From Deinandra increscens subsp. villosa (lineage: Eukaryota; Streptophyta; Magnoliopsida; Asterales; Asteraceae), in NCBI GenBank assembly GCA_039602395.1, contig JBCNJP010000024.1, forward strand, positions 1,748,060 through 1,812,059: DNA of 64,000 bases. The letters run 5' to 3'. The notes below the pieces were generated by a model. That model was not told the origin of the DNA, searched no databases, and was given only the letters and a program-made list of their open reading frames with translations. Positions 19,804 to 30,064 of this stretch are shown one piece after another. The position numbers and the translations under genes were made by a program. Position 1 is the first letter of the stretch, and each line of letters starts with the position of its first letter.

Positions 19804-20162
19804 GGGAAAGTCAATCAACACCTTCATGCGATAACAATGTCACTTCAACTTCTACTTTAGCACCTGAAAATTCCACCACTCATATTGATGAACCTGTAAT
19901 TGTGGAAGCAGAACCTACACAAGTAACAACCGAGGCAGATAACACTGTTGAAATTGATACTGTTGTGCATGGTTCTGACTCAGATGATGTAACTGAGATT
20001 GATACCAGAGAGACTCCTGGTATGACCTGCAAATTGGAAATCTGGACTCGTCTATTCCAGCTCCTGCTGTTGAAGAGACTCGAATTCACAAGATACATCC
20101 TACGAATCAGATCATCGGTCCGGTTGACAAACGTCTCATTTGGAGTCAGTCAAAGGAATTGA
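19755..20162 (+). pseudogene. pol: Element A integrase-RT linker
   Basis: Acidic Thr/Glu/Val-rich linker in another frame. After a second shift near 20030 the related frame reads IIGPVDKR and DDNWIEAMQ, matching B at 44137-44280, with TAA and TAG stops near 20190 and 20288. No catalytic motif. Confidence 0.65.
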
Positions 20163-20293
20163 ACACATGTTTGTATTCCTGCTTCATTTCACAATAAGAG
20201 CCTCCCACTGTTGCTGCTGCCCTTTTAGATGATAACTGGATTGAAGCCATGCAAACAAACTTACTACAATTCAAATTGCTCAATGTCTAGCAT

Positions 20294-20746
20294 TTGGTAG
20301 ATCCTCCTCTGGGTATAAAGCCTATTCCTATCAAACGGATTTTCAAAAACAAGAGAGACGACCGTGGAATTATTATCAGAAATAAAGCCCGCTTAGTTGT
20401 GAAGGGGTATATGCAAGTTGATGGCATTGATTACGAAGACGTCTACGCTCCTGTCGCTCGTCTGGAGGCAATACGAATCTTCTTGGCATATGCTGCATCA
20501 ATGAACATCACTGTTTATCAACTTGATGTGAAGACCGTGTTCCTCTACGGAGAGCTTGATGAAGACGTGTTTGTAGAACAACCTCCGGGGTTTGTTGACA
20601 AATCTTTTCCTAAGAAATGTTACAAACTGGATAAGGCCCTCTATGGTCTACACCAAGCCCCAAGGAAGTGGTACGAGACGTTATCGACATATCTGCTATC
20701 AAATGGGTACAAGCGAGGGGTAATTGATCAGACACTATTCATTTGA
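20294..20746 (+). CDS. pol: Element A reverse transcriptase, first part
   Basis: 150 aa with KNKRDDRGIIIRNKARLVVK, VYAPVARLEAIRIFLA and YQLDVKTVFLYGELDED, including the first catalytic Asp, then ALYGLHQAPRKWY. Ends at TGA where B has CGA. Confidence 0.9.
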   Translation: MVDPPLGIKPIPIKRIFKNKRDDRGIIIRNKARLVVKGYMQVDGIDYEDVYAPVARLEAIRIFLAYAASMNITVYQLDVKTVFLYGELDEDVFVEQPPGFVDKSFPKKCYKLDKALYGLHQAPRKWYETLSTYLLSNGYKRGVIDQTLFI

Positions 20747-20749
20747 TAT

Positions 20750-21151
20750 GTGGGTGAAGATATGATGTTAGTGCAAGTGTATGTCGATGACATCATCTTT
20801 GGTTCAACCAACGTCGGCCTATGCCATGCATTTGAGGAGTTAATGAAGAAGAAATTTGAGATGAGTGCAATGGGAGAGTTGATATTTTTCCTTGGAGTTC
20901 AAGTGAAACAGAAACCGGATGGCATTCTTATCAGCCAATGGAAATATATGAAAGAGATCCTGAAGAAGTTTGGGTTCCTAGATTCTAAAGGTTTCTCCAC
21001 GCCCGTCGTCACTCGCCATAAATTGAATCAACATCCGGAGGATGTTTGTGTAGATGAGCACCTATACAGGTCTATGATTGGCTCTCTCATGTATCTGACA
21101 ACTAGTCGTCCCGACATCGTGTTTGGAGTCTGCTTATGTTCCCGTTTCTAG
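20750..21151 (+). CDS. pol: Element A reverse transcriptase, YVDD part
   Basis: 133 aa in frame with the previous piece. VQVYVDDIIFGSTN carries the catalytic YVDD box; FFLGVQVKQ and YRSMIGSLMYLTTSRPDI follow. Ends at TAG. Confidence 0.9.
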   Translation: MGEDMMLVQVYVDDIIFGSTNVGLCHAFEELMKKKFEMSAMGELIFFLGVQVKQKPDGILISQWKYMKEILKKFGFLDSKGFSTPVVTRHKLNQHPEDVCVDEHLYRSMIGSLMYLTTSRPDIVFGVCLCSRF

Positions 21152-21251
21152 AGTAAGCCAAAAGAATCGCACTTAATGGCCGTGAAGAGGCTTTTCCGGT
21201 ACTTAAAGTCCAATCCAAACAGAGGACTATGGTATCCTAAAGATCCACTCT

Positions 21252-21704
21252 TTGACCTTCGAGCCTTCTCAGATAGTCAATCGTAAGTCTACAACGGGAG
21301 GAGCTCAGCTCTTGGGGAACCGTCTGGTCTCATGGCAATGCAAGAAGCATACAACAGTGTCAGTCTCAACGGCTAAAGCGGAGTACATTGCTGCTGCCTC
21401 CTGCTGCTCTCAAGTGCTATGGAATCAGAATCAGCTGCTGGATTACGGATTGAATTTCATGGGCACCCCTATTCATATAGATAATACTGCTGCTGTTACA
21501 ATTGTTATATATCCCATTCTGCATTCTAAGACTAAGCATATTGAGATTAGGTACCATTTCATTAGGGACTGTGCCGAGAAGAAACTAGTCACTTTAGTCC
21601 ATGTTAATACAGATGATCAGTTAGCAGACCTTTTCACTAAGCCATTTGATATGTCCAGGTTTAACTTTCTGATTAGTGCTGTAGGCATGATTAATTATGA
21701 TTGA
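21252..21704 (+). CDS. pol: Element A RNase H
   Basis: 150 aa with RKSTTGGAQLLG, STAKAEYIAAASCCSQ and ADLFTKPFDMSRF, the copia RNase H end. Compared with B, about 22 bases are missing at 21275-21285, which also shifts the frame. Ends at INYD, the pol stop. Confidence 0.88.
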   Translation: MTFEPSQIVNRKSTTGGAQLLGNRLVSWQCKKHTTVSVSTAKAEYIAAASCCSQVLWNQNQLLDYGLNFMGTPIHIDNTAAVTIVIYPILHSKTKHIEIRYHFIRDCAEKKLVTLVHVNTDDQLADLFTKPFDMSRFNFLISAVGMINYD

Positions 21705-23288
21705 ACCTTCTCCATTCCCTAGTATGTTAGTATCATGACCTCATAGGTTTAGTAACTTTTGCATGTTGTCTATTTTTATCTTTATGCTTGTTTGATTTTG
21801 TTTATAGTCTAATCTCTAATTTTTTTCAGGTTTTTTGTTCTTTTGACTCCTTGAGTCATTTTTCAGGTTTGTGTGACCTTGATTTGACCTAAACATTTTT
21901 GTTTGTGGTTGTCTTGTGTCAAGTCTCTTTTAAAACTTCAAAAAAAATTTCTTGTTTATTTCTGTTTTTGTGTCAGTCTGTCGTGCCTGCAACGTCGAAG
22001 ATAAACCAAAAACATTGAAAATTTGACAAAAAAAAAACCAAAATAGAGTTTATTTTTTTATTTAATTAAGTGTTTTTAAACACATGTCAAAAACAAAGAA
22101 AAATCAAAACTCTTTGGTCTGTGGTCGGACAAAATGTAAGGAACATGATATGATTCTGGTCTTGTAGATCTAACCGTAGGATATGATCCGATCGACTGGT
22201 AATTCTATCATTTGATGTGTCGGTAGGCTCAACATACTTAGAAGTAGACTATTTCTATGATTACATATTAATTTGCTTAAAAATGTGAACCTTTAAGTCT
22301 ACCAGTGCAAAATTCTTTAAATTTGCCTAAGTCTGAGCTAAGTACGATATGCCAACACACACGAATATTTATTCAGCATTAAGTCCCTGATTTCACCCAT
22401 CAGCTTTGCGAAAGCAATGACCTTGTGCCCATGCGACTCCATCATTTCATTCATCATTATCCGTGACACATCTGCTTTGCGAAAGCAATGACCTTGTGTT
22501 CACACGATCGATCATAACATCCATTCATGAAATCAGCTACTTAACACTAAACAAATATGGGGAAATAATATAAGTTGTCATATGTTGAAGAAATTCCATA
22601 TGTACCAATTTTAAAATTCTTATGTGTGTGGTCTGTATCCGAAGTGAAAAATTGGCCCATGGTAGAATTCTGGTGACTTAAGTTGCATATAAGGTTAATC
22701 ACATCTTTCACTAATCGGACAAAACATGATAAATATGTCATAGAAATATGTTGAAAATTACCTTGTCTGAGCTTAAGTGGATAAACAATACCGACAATCT
22801 GACTTAGGGTACCGGATCCGAAAGGTGATTTGAATTGTAAGCGTTGTTGATCACGTAATTGACCGGTATGATTCTAAACATGTCTGACCACGACCATACA
22901 AAATTAGGTGAGTTTTCAAAGCCAAAGTGCTTAAATTTCCAAGTTTGGTGAAAAATTGACCAACTTGTGCTGAAATCCATCTTGGTTTGGTTTGAAGTTA
23001 ACCAACTTGAAAGAAAATGAATTCCTGAGTTCGGGTGGAAAATTGACTCAACTTAGTTGAAAATGAAAATTTTTGAGTTCGGGTGGAATTTTTGACCAAT
23101 TAAGGTCAAATTTAGGTACTAGGTGGGTCATTGTCAAATTTGTTGAAATTAACAGGTACTTGACTTATTAATACAAAATATATCTTCCTGGAAGGTTACG
23201 GGTAACAGACATGCTTTTCTTTAAGTTTTTGGTTATGTTGAATTTATTTTTTTAAATTACCTTTTACCCTTTTGTTACAATTTTGCTC
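21705..23288 (+). other. Conserved noncoding region after pol (A)
   Basis: No gene. Blocks shared with B (48262-49560) include GTGCCTGCA...GAAGATAAA, TCTGTGGTCGGACAA, GATCTAACCGTAG and TTTGATGTGT(C/T)GGTAGGCTCAACA. Holds the stem-loop domain at 22379-22544. Confidence 0.75.
22379..22544 (+). ncRNA. Predicted stem-loop RNA domain (A)
   Basis: Outer arms TTAAGT/ACTTAA and TGATTTCA/TGAAATCA (22388-22395 with 22528-22535) enclose two copies of a unit reading CATC(A/T)GCTTTGCGAAAGCAA followed by TGACCTTGTG. Each contains a perfect small hairpin GCTTT-GCG-AAAGC. The second has flanking arms GTGACACA and TGTGTTCAC. Counterpart of B 48667-48944. Confidence 0.5.
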
Positions 23289-23873
23289 TTAGCGGACTTG
23301 ATTTTTGCCTTAGCGAACTTCTGACTGAGGCAAGTCCGCTAAGAATGATTAACATGTTTGCCTTTAGCGAACTTGCTTAATAGACTTGTAATTTTTGTGT
23401 TTTTCTTTCATTAAGTCCGCTAAGAACAAATTGTTCTTAGCGAACTTGATGGTTTATGTGTCTTTTAAATGGTGAGAAGTCCGCTAAGAAGGATTTTGCC
23501 TTAGCAAACTTCTCCTGTGTTTTATTTTTGTTTAAGTGTTCGAGAAGTCCGCTAAGAAGGATTTTGCCTTAGCGAACTTCTCCACTTGCCTATAAGTCTA
23601 CTGAGGTTAAAACTGTTCTTAGCGAACTTGTTTATACCTTAGGGGACTTCTTTTTTACTTAGAAATATTTTGATGTCACAAGTTCCTGTTTGGTCTTAGC
23701 GTACTTGTTTTTAGCCTTAGCGAACTTCTTTTAGGCTTAGCGTACTTCTCTGAGGCCTTAGCGAACTTGTTTTAATAAGTTTCCCTTTAGCGAACTTGTC
23801 TCAGTCTTAGCGGACTTGATGAAGTTCTTAGCGAACTTGTTTAAACTTAGATATTTTTCTAAGTTCGCTAAAC
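23289..23873 (+). repeat. TTAGCGNACTTG array upstream of internal TATA (A)
   Basis: About twenty motif copies in both orientations, often as inverted pairs (AAGTCCGCTAAG facing CTTAGCGAACTT) that could form hairpins. Same motif as the LTR U3 array, but outside any LTR. Confidence 0.85.
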
Positions 23874-23880
23874 CTAATAC

Positions 23881-23888
23881 TATATAAA
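23881..23888 (+). promoter_or_regulatory. Internal TATA box (A)
   Basis: TATATAAA directly after the motif array and before a CT-rich leader. B has the same arrangement at 50095. Probably promotes the accessory ORF transcript. Confidence 0.6.
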
Positions 23889-23904
23889 GGGAGACTTTGT
23901 CACT

Positions 23905-24199
23905 TTTCCATTCACACGTTCAAACTCTCTCACCCGCCTCTCTCGAATTTGTGAAATTTCTCGAACCGACGACCTAGAACCTTCACTATGCGATCAAAAA
24001 TCTCGCAACCTCTCTCGAATTTGTGAAATTTCTTGCATCTAGGGCTGATTTACTCACTCTCGTTGCATTTACAGATTTCCTTCATCTTTACTTGATCCTA
24101 ATTAACGTGTGTTCAAGTTTAAGCAGAATATTCACTGAGTCTATTGAGACCTCACTGCATCTTAGATCAGATCTTAGTCACCCTTAGATCTTCACAAAG
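23905..24199 (+). other. Putative leader exon of accessory transcript (A)
   Basis: CT-rich leader with no long ORF. It reads continuously where B has two intervening sequences: junctions 24074/24075 and 24123/24124 match B splice sites. A 24-bp segment (TCTCTCGAATTTGTGAAATT) occurs twice. The 5' end is inferred from the TATA box. Confidence 0.5.
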
Positions 24200-24928
24200 G
24201 TATGTGTTTATCAATACAAGCATTCATGTTGTTAATCAGGTAGTGCATCACTTTTTTTCATTCTTATGTGCATATAAGTCTTTCTTTGTTTGACTTGATA
24301 TCCAATTGAACCTAACACTGGTGGTTTAGTCTGGTTGATAATCCAAATGGGTCTGAAACTAGTCAATAACTCAGGTGAAAGGATCTTGGACCCATTTGAC
24401 ACAAAGTCAGATTTAATTGACTATCTTGACCTATATAAGTTAATTTGACCATCTTTGTGATTTATTGAGAGCATATCTACACAGGATGTGATCTATGACA
24501 CCTATGAGGTTCATATGAACTATCTTTGGTAGTTAAGCTCTGTTTGTACACTCATTTGGTCATTTTGACTTTAATAAGTCAAATTTTTGGCATTAAATGG
24601 TCTTTATAAGACTTATGTGACTATCCTTGCTTAAATGTGAATTTGGTGACTTGGTTATGTTTTGTTTAATCCATATGTGCTTATACTTGTATGTTGGAAT
24701 TGAATTTGACATGTAAAGACTCCATCTCAACTGTTAAAGCATAAATTGTCATTTTTGTCCTTTAAATGCTCAAATTGGAATTCTTGACCCATTAGGACCT
24801 CTTCCGTGTTTATGGGTGTTAATTTGACTCTGTTGCTTTAGATAATCCTTGTTGATGTTAATATGTGATTTGTACACTTTGTAGTCTACTCTAAGTGTTG
24901 TGAATCTGCATGTGAAATCCTACTGGTC

Positions 24929-25103
24929 TTAGCGGACTTGATTCAGTCCTTAGCGTACTTCATGTCTGCTTAGCGAACTTGTTTTGTTCTTAGCGAACTT
25001 GTTTCCATGCTTAGCGAACTTGTTTTTGTTCCTAGCGTACTTGTTCTCTGCTTAGCGAACTTAATGAGTTCTAGCGGACTTGTTCTTCTGCTTAGCGAAC
25101 TTT
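24929..25103 (+). repeat. TTAGCGNACTTG array inside the intron (A)
   Basis: About eight copies of the motif, matching B 60258-60467. Third array of the same motif in one element. Confidence 0.8.
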
Positions 25104-25163
25104 GAGTCAATTCATCATACCTATAGATCAGTATTTGAATTTCCAATATACTAGGATTGTTCT

Positions 25164-27750
25164 TGTGACATCCGAGAATTTCAAGGTTTACTTCCGTTAG
25201 ACAATTCCGTTAGTTACGTTATAAGTGTTAACTTACTAACTAATACTTAACTAGGCCGAATACGTCCACGTCCTTTGGTTGATCACCGAACCCGTCCATA
25301 TGTGTTATGTGTTTAACTATTTATTGTCATTATGTGCAATGTGATTTAAATACATGATTTAGTATTGTGAATAGCATGACAATTTACGAATCGTGTTTAT
25401 CTTGCTTAGAATGTGAAATTGACCACTTTTGGTAACCAGCGAAACTACCGGGCGAAACTATAGTGTCGCCCGGCAGTTTATTGGCTCACTCGTGATCAGA
25501 GCTAGTTTCGCCTGGCCAGCGAAACTAGGCCCTGATATAAAATATCTTAATAAACCCTAGTTTCTCCATTTGCCTCCTTTACACAAAAACACACACACAC
25601 TCCATCTTTCTCCTGGAAATCTGGTCAGTCGAGATTCACACCGAGCCATCGAGATCTCAGCCCCGAACCATCATCCATCAAGCTTGGAGATCGAACCGTG
25701 AGTCCCAAAACCACCATTTTTATGTTTTCTATGTGTTTTCTTAAAAAGCATGCTTAGATCTTCATAGAATCACTTGATCTTCTGATATGTCGTTTAGGAA
25801 TGATAGATCTACAATAAAGTCAGTAACTTTACGTGTGAAATCCATCCATGATGAAGATTTATGCCATTTTAGTCATTTTAGGGTTTTAAATGTATTTTGG
25901 TGATTTGATGATGAAAATACATGAATAAGGTGTCTAAACTGCTTCTATGATGTTGGTAATTGACTATGCATGCTATATACTGAATTACATGAAGAATGGG
26001 GACTGTTAGATTGATTTTTAGGCTGATCCGTAAGTTTTTCGCGACTAGCGAAACTACCATGTTCTCTGGGCGAAACTAACCAGCGAAACTATGTATATCT
26101 CCTTCCAGCGACACTATACAGCGAAACTATAGTGTCGCCGGGTAAACCGACCAGACCAGCTCGAGCGAATCTACCGAGCGAAATTCCCTGAACGAAAGTT
26201 CAAACCAGTTTCGGGCGAAACTAGGCTAGCGAAACTGTGCCAACAGTTTCGAGCGAAACTAGCCTAGCGAAACTGTGTCATCGGGTATTGCCTAGCGAAA
26301 GTGCTGTCCGTGCACACAGCGAAACTGCCTAGCGAAACTGTTAGCGAAACTGAGACCAGAATCCAAACTTGTGCAAATTTGCTTGAATGTTATGCCATGA
26401 CTCACATGATTATGCTATGATGAAACATGCTATGATTTCTGTAATATGTGAACCCTTGTTTATGATCAACCATCGGTGTCGTGTGTCGTTATGTCGTGTC
26501 GTAGTTCCAACGTGCTATGTTATGGGCCATAGTGACGTTAAGTAAAGATTAGACACAAAACTAATACTTAAGACCTAAACGTGTTCATAGGTTTTCGATA
26601 AGCAAACAATACTTGGATTATATAGCAAGTGTAGCAGTGCAACCCAAGGTGAGTGTCACTAATCCATTTACCGTGAACCCGTTTGGGTCACGCTGAATAA
26701 CTTAATGAGGAACGATGCTGACAACCTTATGAGAGCTATGCACCTCTCTGATGAACTTGAATTCGGGAGTGCTTGGCACCCACTTGATGAACTTGAATTC
26801 GAGAGTGCTTGGCACCCACTTGATGCACTTGAAGTGTTTTATGGGAAGCACTTGTGAAATACTTAAACAACTAATTTTAAAACGAAACTGAAAAATGTTT
26901 TCGGGATTCATAAGAACCCCAAAGTAAACCGTTTTAGTATGACTAGTGTAGGTTAAAGTCTAAACCACATGATATCACATGATTTCTAAGGATGCCTTGA
27001 AACTTAAAAGTCCTCAACTTAAATTGTACCATTAATTGTAAAGCGAGGGGATGTTGGGTAGATCTACTGGAGTTTGACAAACTCCGCCCCGTGGCACGGG
27101 GAGTGCACGGAGGTACAATATCAGCCTATCTGACCGTGATCCCGAGAGGACACGGGGGAAGCAAAACCGCGATGACGTAGGTCCGCAGTTCTGATGGCAC
27201 GGCCACTACAATAATTTATGGTCAGCTTTGGTACAAACTTCCTTAGTGCATGGAACAACGGATTAGCTACCCGCGATATCGGTTGACCGCTTTAACTTTA
27301 CTTAACTAGTGCATATTAGGTAATACATCACTTGGCAATGTTTATAAGACTAATACTTATTACATGTTGATGAATACGATTATGAGACCGGGCCAATGCA
27401 TGTCATGCCCACCGTGAACTCACCAACCGTTAGGTTGACACTTGCGTGGTTTAAACTTTTGCAGATTGCTAAGGAGTATCCGCTGGAGGTTGGCATGGCA
27501 CTTGAAGATTTCTTATTTTAAACTCAAACTTGGAATTTTATAACAATTCACGTTTTGTAATTTAAGCACGTGGTTAGTGCTAAGATACTTATGTTTATTT
27601 TCCGCTGCGTACTTTTAAAAACTGTTTTGATTATGAACATGTGGACTTTACTCTGATTCGTTTAGTATTTGTAACTAATGGTTGTGGTCCTGGTTTGCTC
27701 GCACCCCTTAACGGTATAACTCTGTTAGTGGTTGATTTGGGGGTGTGACA
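25164..27750 (+). repeat. Gypsy 5' LTR
   Basis: 2587 bp from TGTGACATCCG to GGGTGTGACA. Contains arrays of AGCGAAACT at 25438-25530 and 26046-26352. The block GTGAACTCACCAACC...GGTTGACAC at 27414-27441 also occurs in the minus-strand LTR near 9800. Confidence 0.9.
26046..26352 (+). repeat. AGCGAAACT array in gypsy LTR
   Basis: About fifteen to twenty copies of (T)AGCGAAACT at irregular spacing; a smaller cluster is at 25438-25530. The core resembles the copia motif TTAGCGAACTT. Confidence 0.8.
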
Positions 27751-27753
27751 GAT

Positions 27754-27766
27754 TGGTATCAGAGCC
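27754..27766 (+). other. Gypsy primer-binding site
   Basis: TGGTATCAGAGCC three bases after the 5' LTR; tRNA-Met type. Confidence 0.88.
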
Positions 27767-28311
27767 ATAAGTTGCAGAGAACTGGAATCTTTTTGAAAAC
27801 GATTTGGAAACTGCAACTTGAAAACCTTAGTTACAAACGAACAAACAAAATTTCCAAAACCGAAATAATAACGTGCCAACCTGGGATACTCACTCTGCTG
27901 TGTAAGTAAAAGCTTAGTACGTATGTATATATATATATATATATAGATATAAATATATATATAGACCGTGTCTAGGAAGTCTAACGGAAAGCCTTAGGAA
28001 ATTTTCACACACGGATACGAAACGCGAACGCTAATACGCGCACTATGCCGGGGGAAAGCGACAACGAAACGATGCTACGCGTTACGTCCTGATTCCTACT
28101 ACGATGACTACGCCGACGGTGACTTTTATGGGGAAGCCGACTTTCGACGATAGTACTTACGACTTACGACGTTCTCCGACGACGCCTCGATTTTGCGCGA
28201 AAATTTTTCTGGACTAATAGAGGGATAACGGGAAATTGCTAATATACATATTATGGGATGTGTATAGAATATAACTATGATTGAACACTGGCTACTTTAA
28301 CTGTCCAGAAA
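27767..28311 (+). repeat. Gypsy leader with TA microsatellite
   Basis: No gene. A (TA)n run at about 27921-27963, followed by CG-rich sequence with many ACG words. Confidence 0.6.
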
Positions 28312-29259
28312 ATGTCGGGAGGAGATGGAAGGAACAACATTACCCTAACACCTGCAGAACTACAAGCAATGATAAACGCACACGTACAAGCCGCAGTGGC
28401 AGCCGTCCATGCTACAATCGCCACGCAGCAAGCCATCCATTTGGCTCATCAGCTTACTAAACAGGTGAATGAGGAAGGTACACTTCCTGCAAGAGCCTCT
28501 GAGAAGATTTCCTTAAGTAACAAGAGAAAGGATGATGAAGAAACTCCTGGAAACTTAATGAACAATCGGAGTGTTGGAAACAAAAGGCCTGGGAACAGCG
28601 GTGGTAACAACCGCCAAGGTGGGAATGGAAACTACAAGGGCAAACTGCCCAGGTGCATCAAGTGTGGGAAGCATCACACCGGTATCTGCAGAATGAGTTT
28701 GAACTGCGAGAGATGTGGCAAGAAAGGCCATGAGGCAAAAGACTGTTGGACGATGTTACCTAAGCCACAAAACCTCCCAAGGCGAAACAACAGCAACAAC
28801 CGTAACAACAACAATGAAGCTCCCAGAGGAAATGGTAATGGGAACTGCTATGAATGTGGTGTTCCAGGCCACATGAAGAGGGATCGCCCACAGTTGAGAG
28901 AACAGGGAGACGATAACAGGAACGGTAATCGGAGAAATGGCAACGGAAATGGAAACGACAGAGGAAGAGCTTTCGTCATGGGTCAAGAAGAAGCTCGCAA
29001 CGACGCCGACGTGATTAACGGTAAATTCATCCTTAATGGTTTCTTTGCTACCGTATTGTTTGATTCTGGTGCGGAAAGAAGTTTTATATCCACTAAATTT
29101 GCTAAGTTGATTAATGCTAAACCGATTGCCTTAGACGCTAAGTATGTGGTAGGGCTAGCAAATGGTAAACTTCATGATACGACTCAGATACTTATGTTTA
29201 TTTTCCGCTGCGTACTTTTAAAAACTGTTTTGATTATGAACATGTGGACTTTACTCTGA
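28312..29259 (+). CDS. gag: Gypsy gag-protease, internally deleted
   Basis: 315-aa frame. N-terminus MSGGDGRNNI, then the usual capsid domain (about 200 aa) is missing: AIHLAHQ runs straight into a pre-knuckle segment. Zinc knuckle CERCGKKGHEAKDC is intact; a second, CYECGVPGHMKRDRP, has Arg for the last Cys. Protease site VLFDSGAERSFIS follows. True protein ends about residue 291 (29185); the rest reads through 3' LTR sequence. Non-functional alone. Confidence 0.82.
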   Translation: MSGGDGRNNITLTPAELQAMINAHVQAAVAAVHATIATQQAIHLAHQLTKQVNEEGTLPARASEKISLSNKRKDDEETPGNLMNNRSVGNKRPGNSGGNNRQGGNGNYKGKLPRCIKCGKHHTGICRMSLNCERCGKKGHEAKDCWTMLPKPQNLPRRNNSNNRNNNNEAPRGNGNGNCYECGVPGHMKRDRPQLREQGDDNRNGNRRNGNGNGNDRGRAFVMGQEEARNDADVINGKFILNGFFATVLFDSGAERSFISTKFAKLINAKPIALDAKYVVGLANGKLHDTTQILMFIFRCVLLKTVLIMNMWTLL

Positions 29260-29353
29260 TTCGTTTAGTATTTGTAACTAATGGTTGTGGTTCTGGTTTG
29301 CTCGCACCCCTTAACGGTATAACTCTGTTAGTGGTTGATTTGGGGGTGTGACA
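29186..29353 (+). repeat. Gypsy 3' LTR, last 168 bp
   Basis: Matches 27583-27750 with constant offset 1603 and one substitution seen (TGGTTCTGG for TGGTCCTGG). It joins the protease sequence at AGATACTT, a short stretch present on both sides of the break. Confidence 0.9.
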
Positions 29354-29358
29354 GTTCT

Positions 29359-30064
29359 GATAGATTGACAAGTTAATGTTACACTCATTACATGCATCAA
29401 ACTGGCATTTTAAATAGGATAGACCTGTTATATCCTAACCTCTCTGTCCTAAATCCTAAAGTGTTGATTTTGACCTAGATGTTCCTTTTGCTAATCATTA
29501 GACACCAAATCAGGAGTTCACAAGCTCGGGTGGAACCAAGTCACAATGTGACTTTCCCTGAACTAACTTGACAAACTAGGATCTCAAAACCTCACAGTAT
29601 GCTATTTGAACTTAAAGTCAATAGGTTTTTGATCCCAGATTGCCAAAACCCTATATTTGATGTCTCTGACTATTGTTGAGACCAAGTAGTTGAGTTATCA
29701 ATAAATTCCTCCTTGACCCAACAACATGTCAAAATTTGATTGGTTTGGTCTAAGTTTTGGGTCATTTACAGTTTTCATGCAAAACTTTGTTTTAATTCAA
29801 AATTTCTATGGAGATTTAGATCTGGCTCCTTATTTTCCAGATTTTAAATTTTACACACACAAATTATTTACTTCCTATGATACTTACCTTTGTTATTCAT
29901 GATATTCCGGTTGCATGTGATCATTTTTGGAGTATATGCACTATGTGAGTTGGTTTATGACATTGATTCTAATATGAAAAGCTCTGTCACTATCACGAGT
30001 CTAGTGTGACATGACATTCATCTAGTGTCAAATTGGATATAATCCTTTAATTCTATATGTGCAG
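29359..30064 (+). other. Intron continuation of A up to accessory ORF
   Basis: No gene. Aligns with B 60517-61180, including AGTTCGGGTGGAACCAAGTC... and the TGTCACGAGT/CTAGTGTGACATGACATT block. Ends in a pyrimidine-rich run and TATGTGCAG. Confidence 0.7.

Larger units (their letters stand above)
25164..29353 (+). mobile_element. Deleted Ty3-gypsy element nested in A
   Basis: Target duplication GTTCT at 25159-25163 and 29354-29358, and LTR ends TGTGACA...TGTGACA. The 5' LTR is 2587 bp, but only the last 168 bp of the 3' LTR remain, fused to the protease region. Primer site, partial gag and protease present; RT, integrase and RNase H absent. LTR and PBS type suggest a Tekay-like chromovirus. 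Element B keeps the empty site at 60512-60516. Confidence 0.88.
24200..30064 (+). other. Putative intron before accessory ORF (A)
   Basis: Donor AAAG|GTATGTG at 24200, acceptor TATGTGCAG at 30064, with the ORF ATG directly at the acceptor. Without the nested gypsy element it is about 1.67 kb; the B intron without its solo LTR is about 1.65 kb. No gene apart from the nested element. Confidence 0.55.

Noticed and set aside
22398..22500. Short repeats considered as a CRISPR array or satellite
   Set aside because: Only two units inside a hairpin domain, in plant DNA; no spacer pattern.
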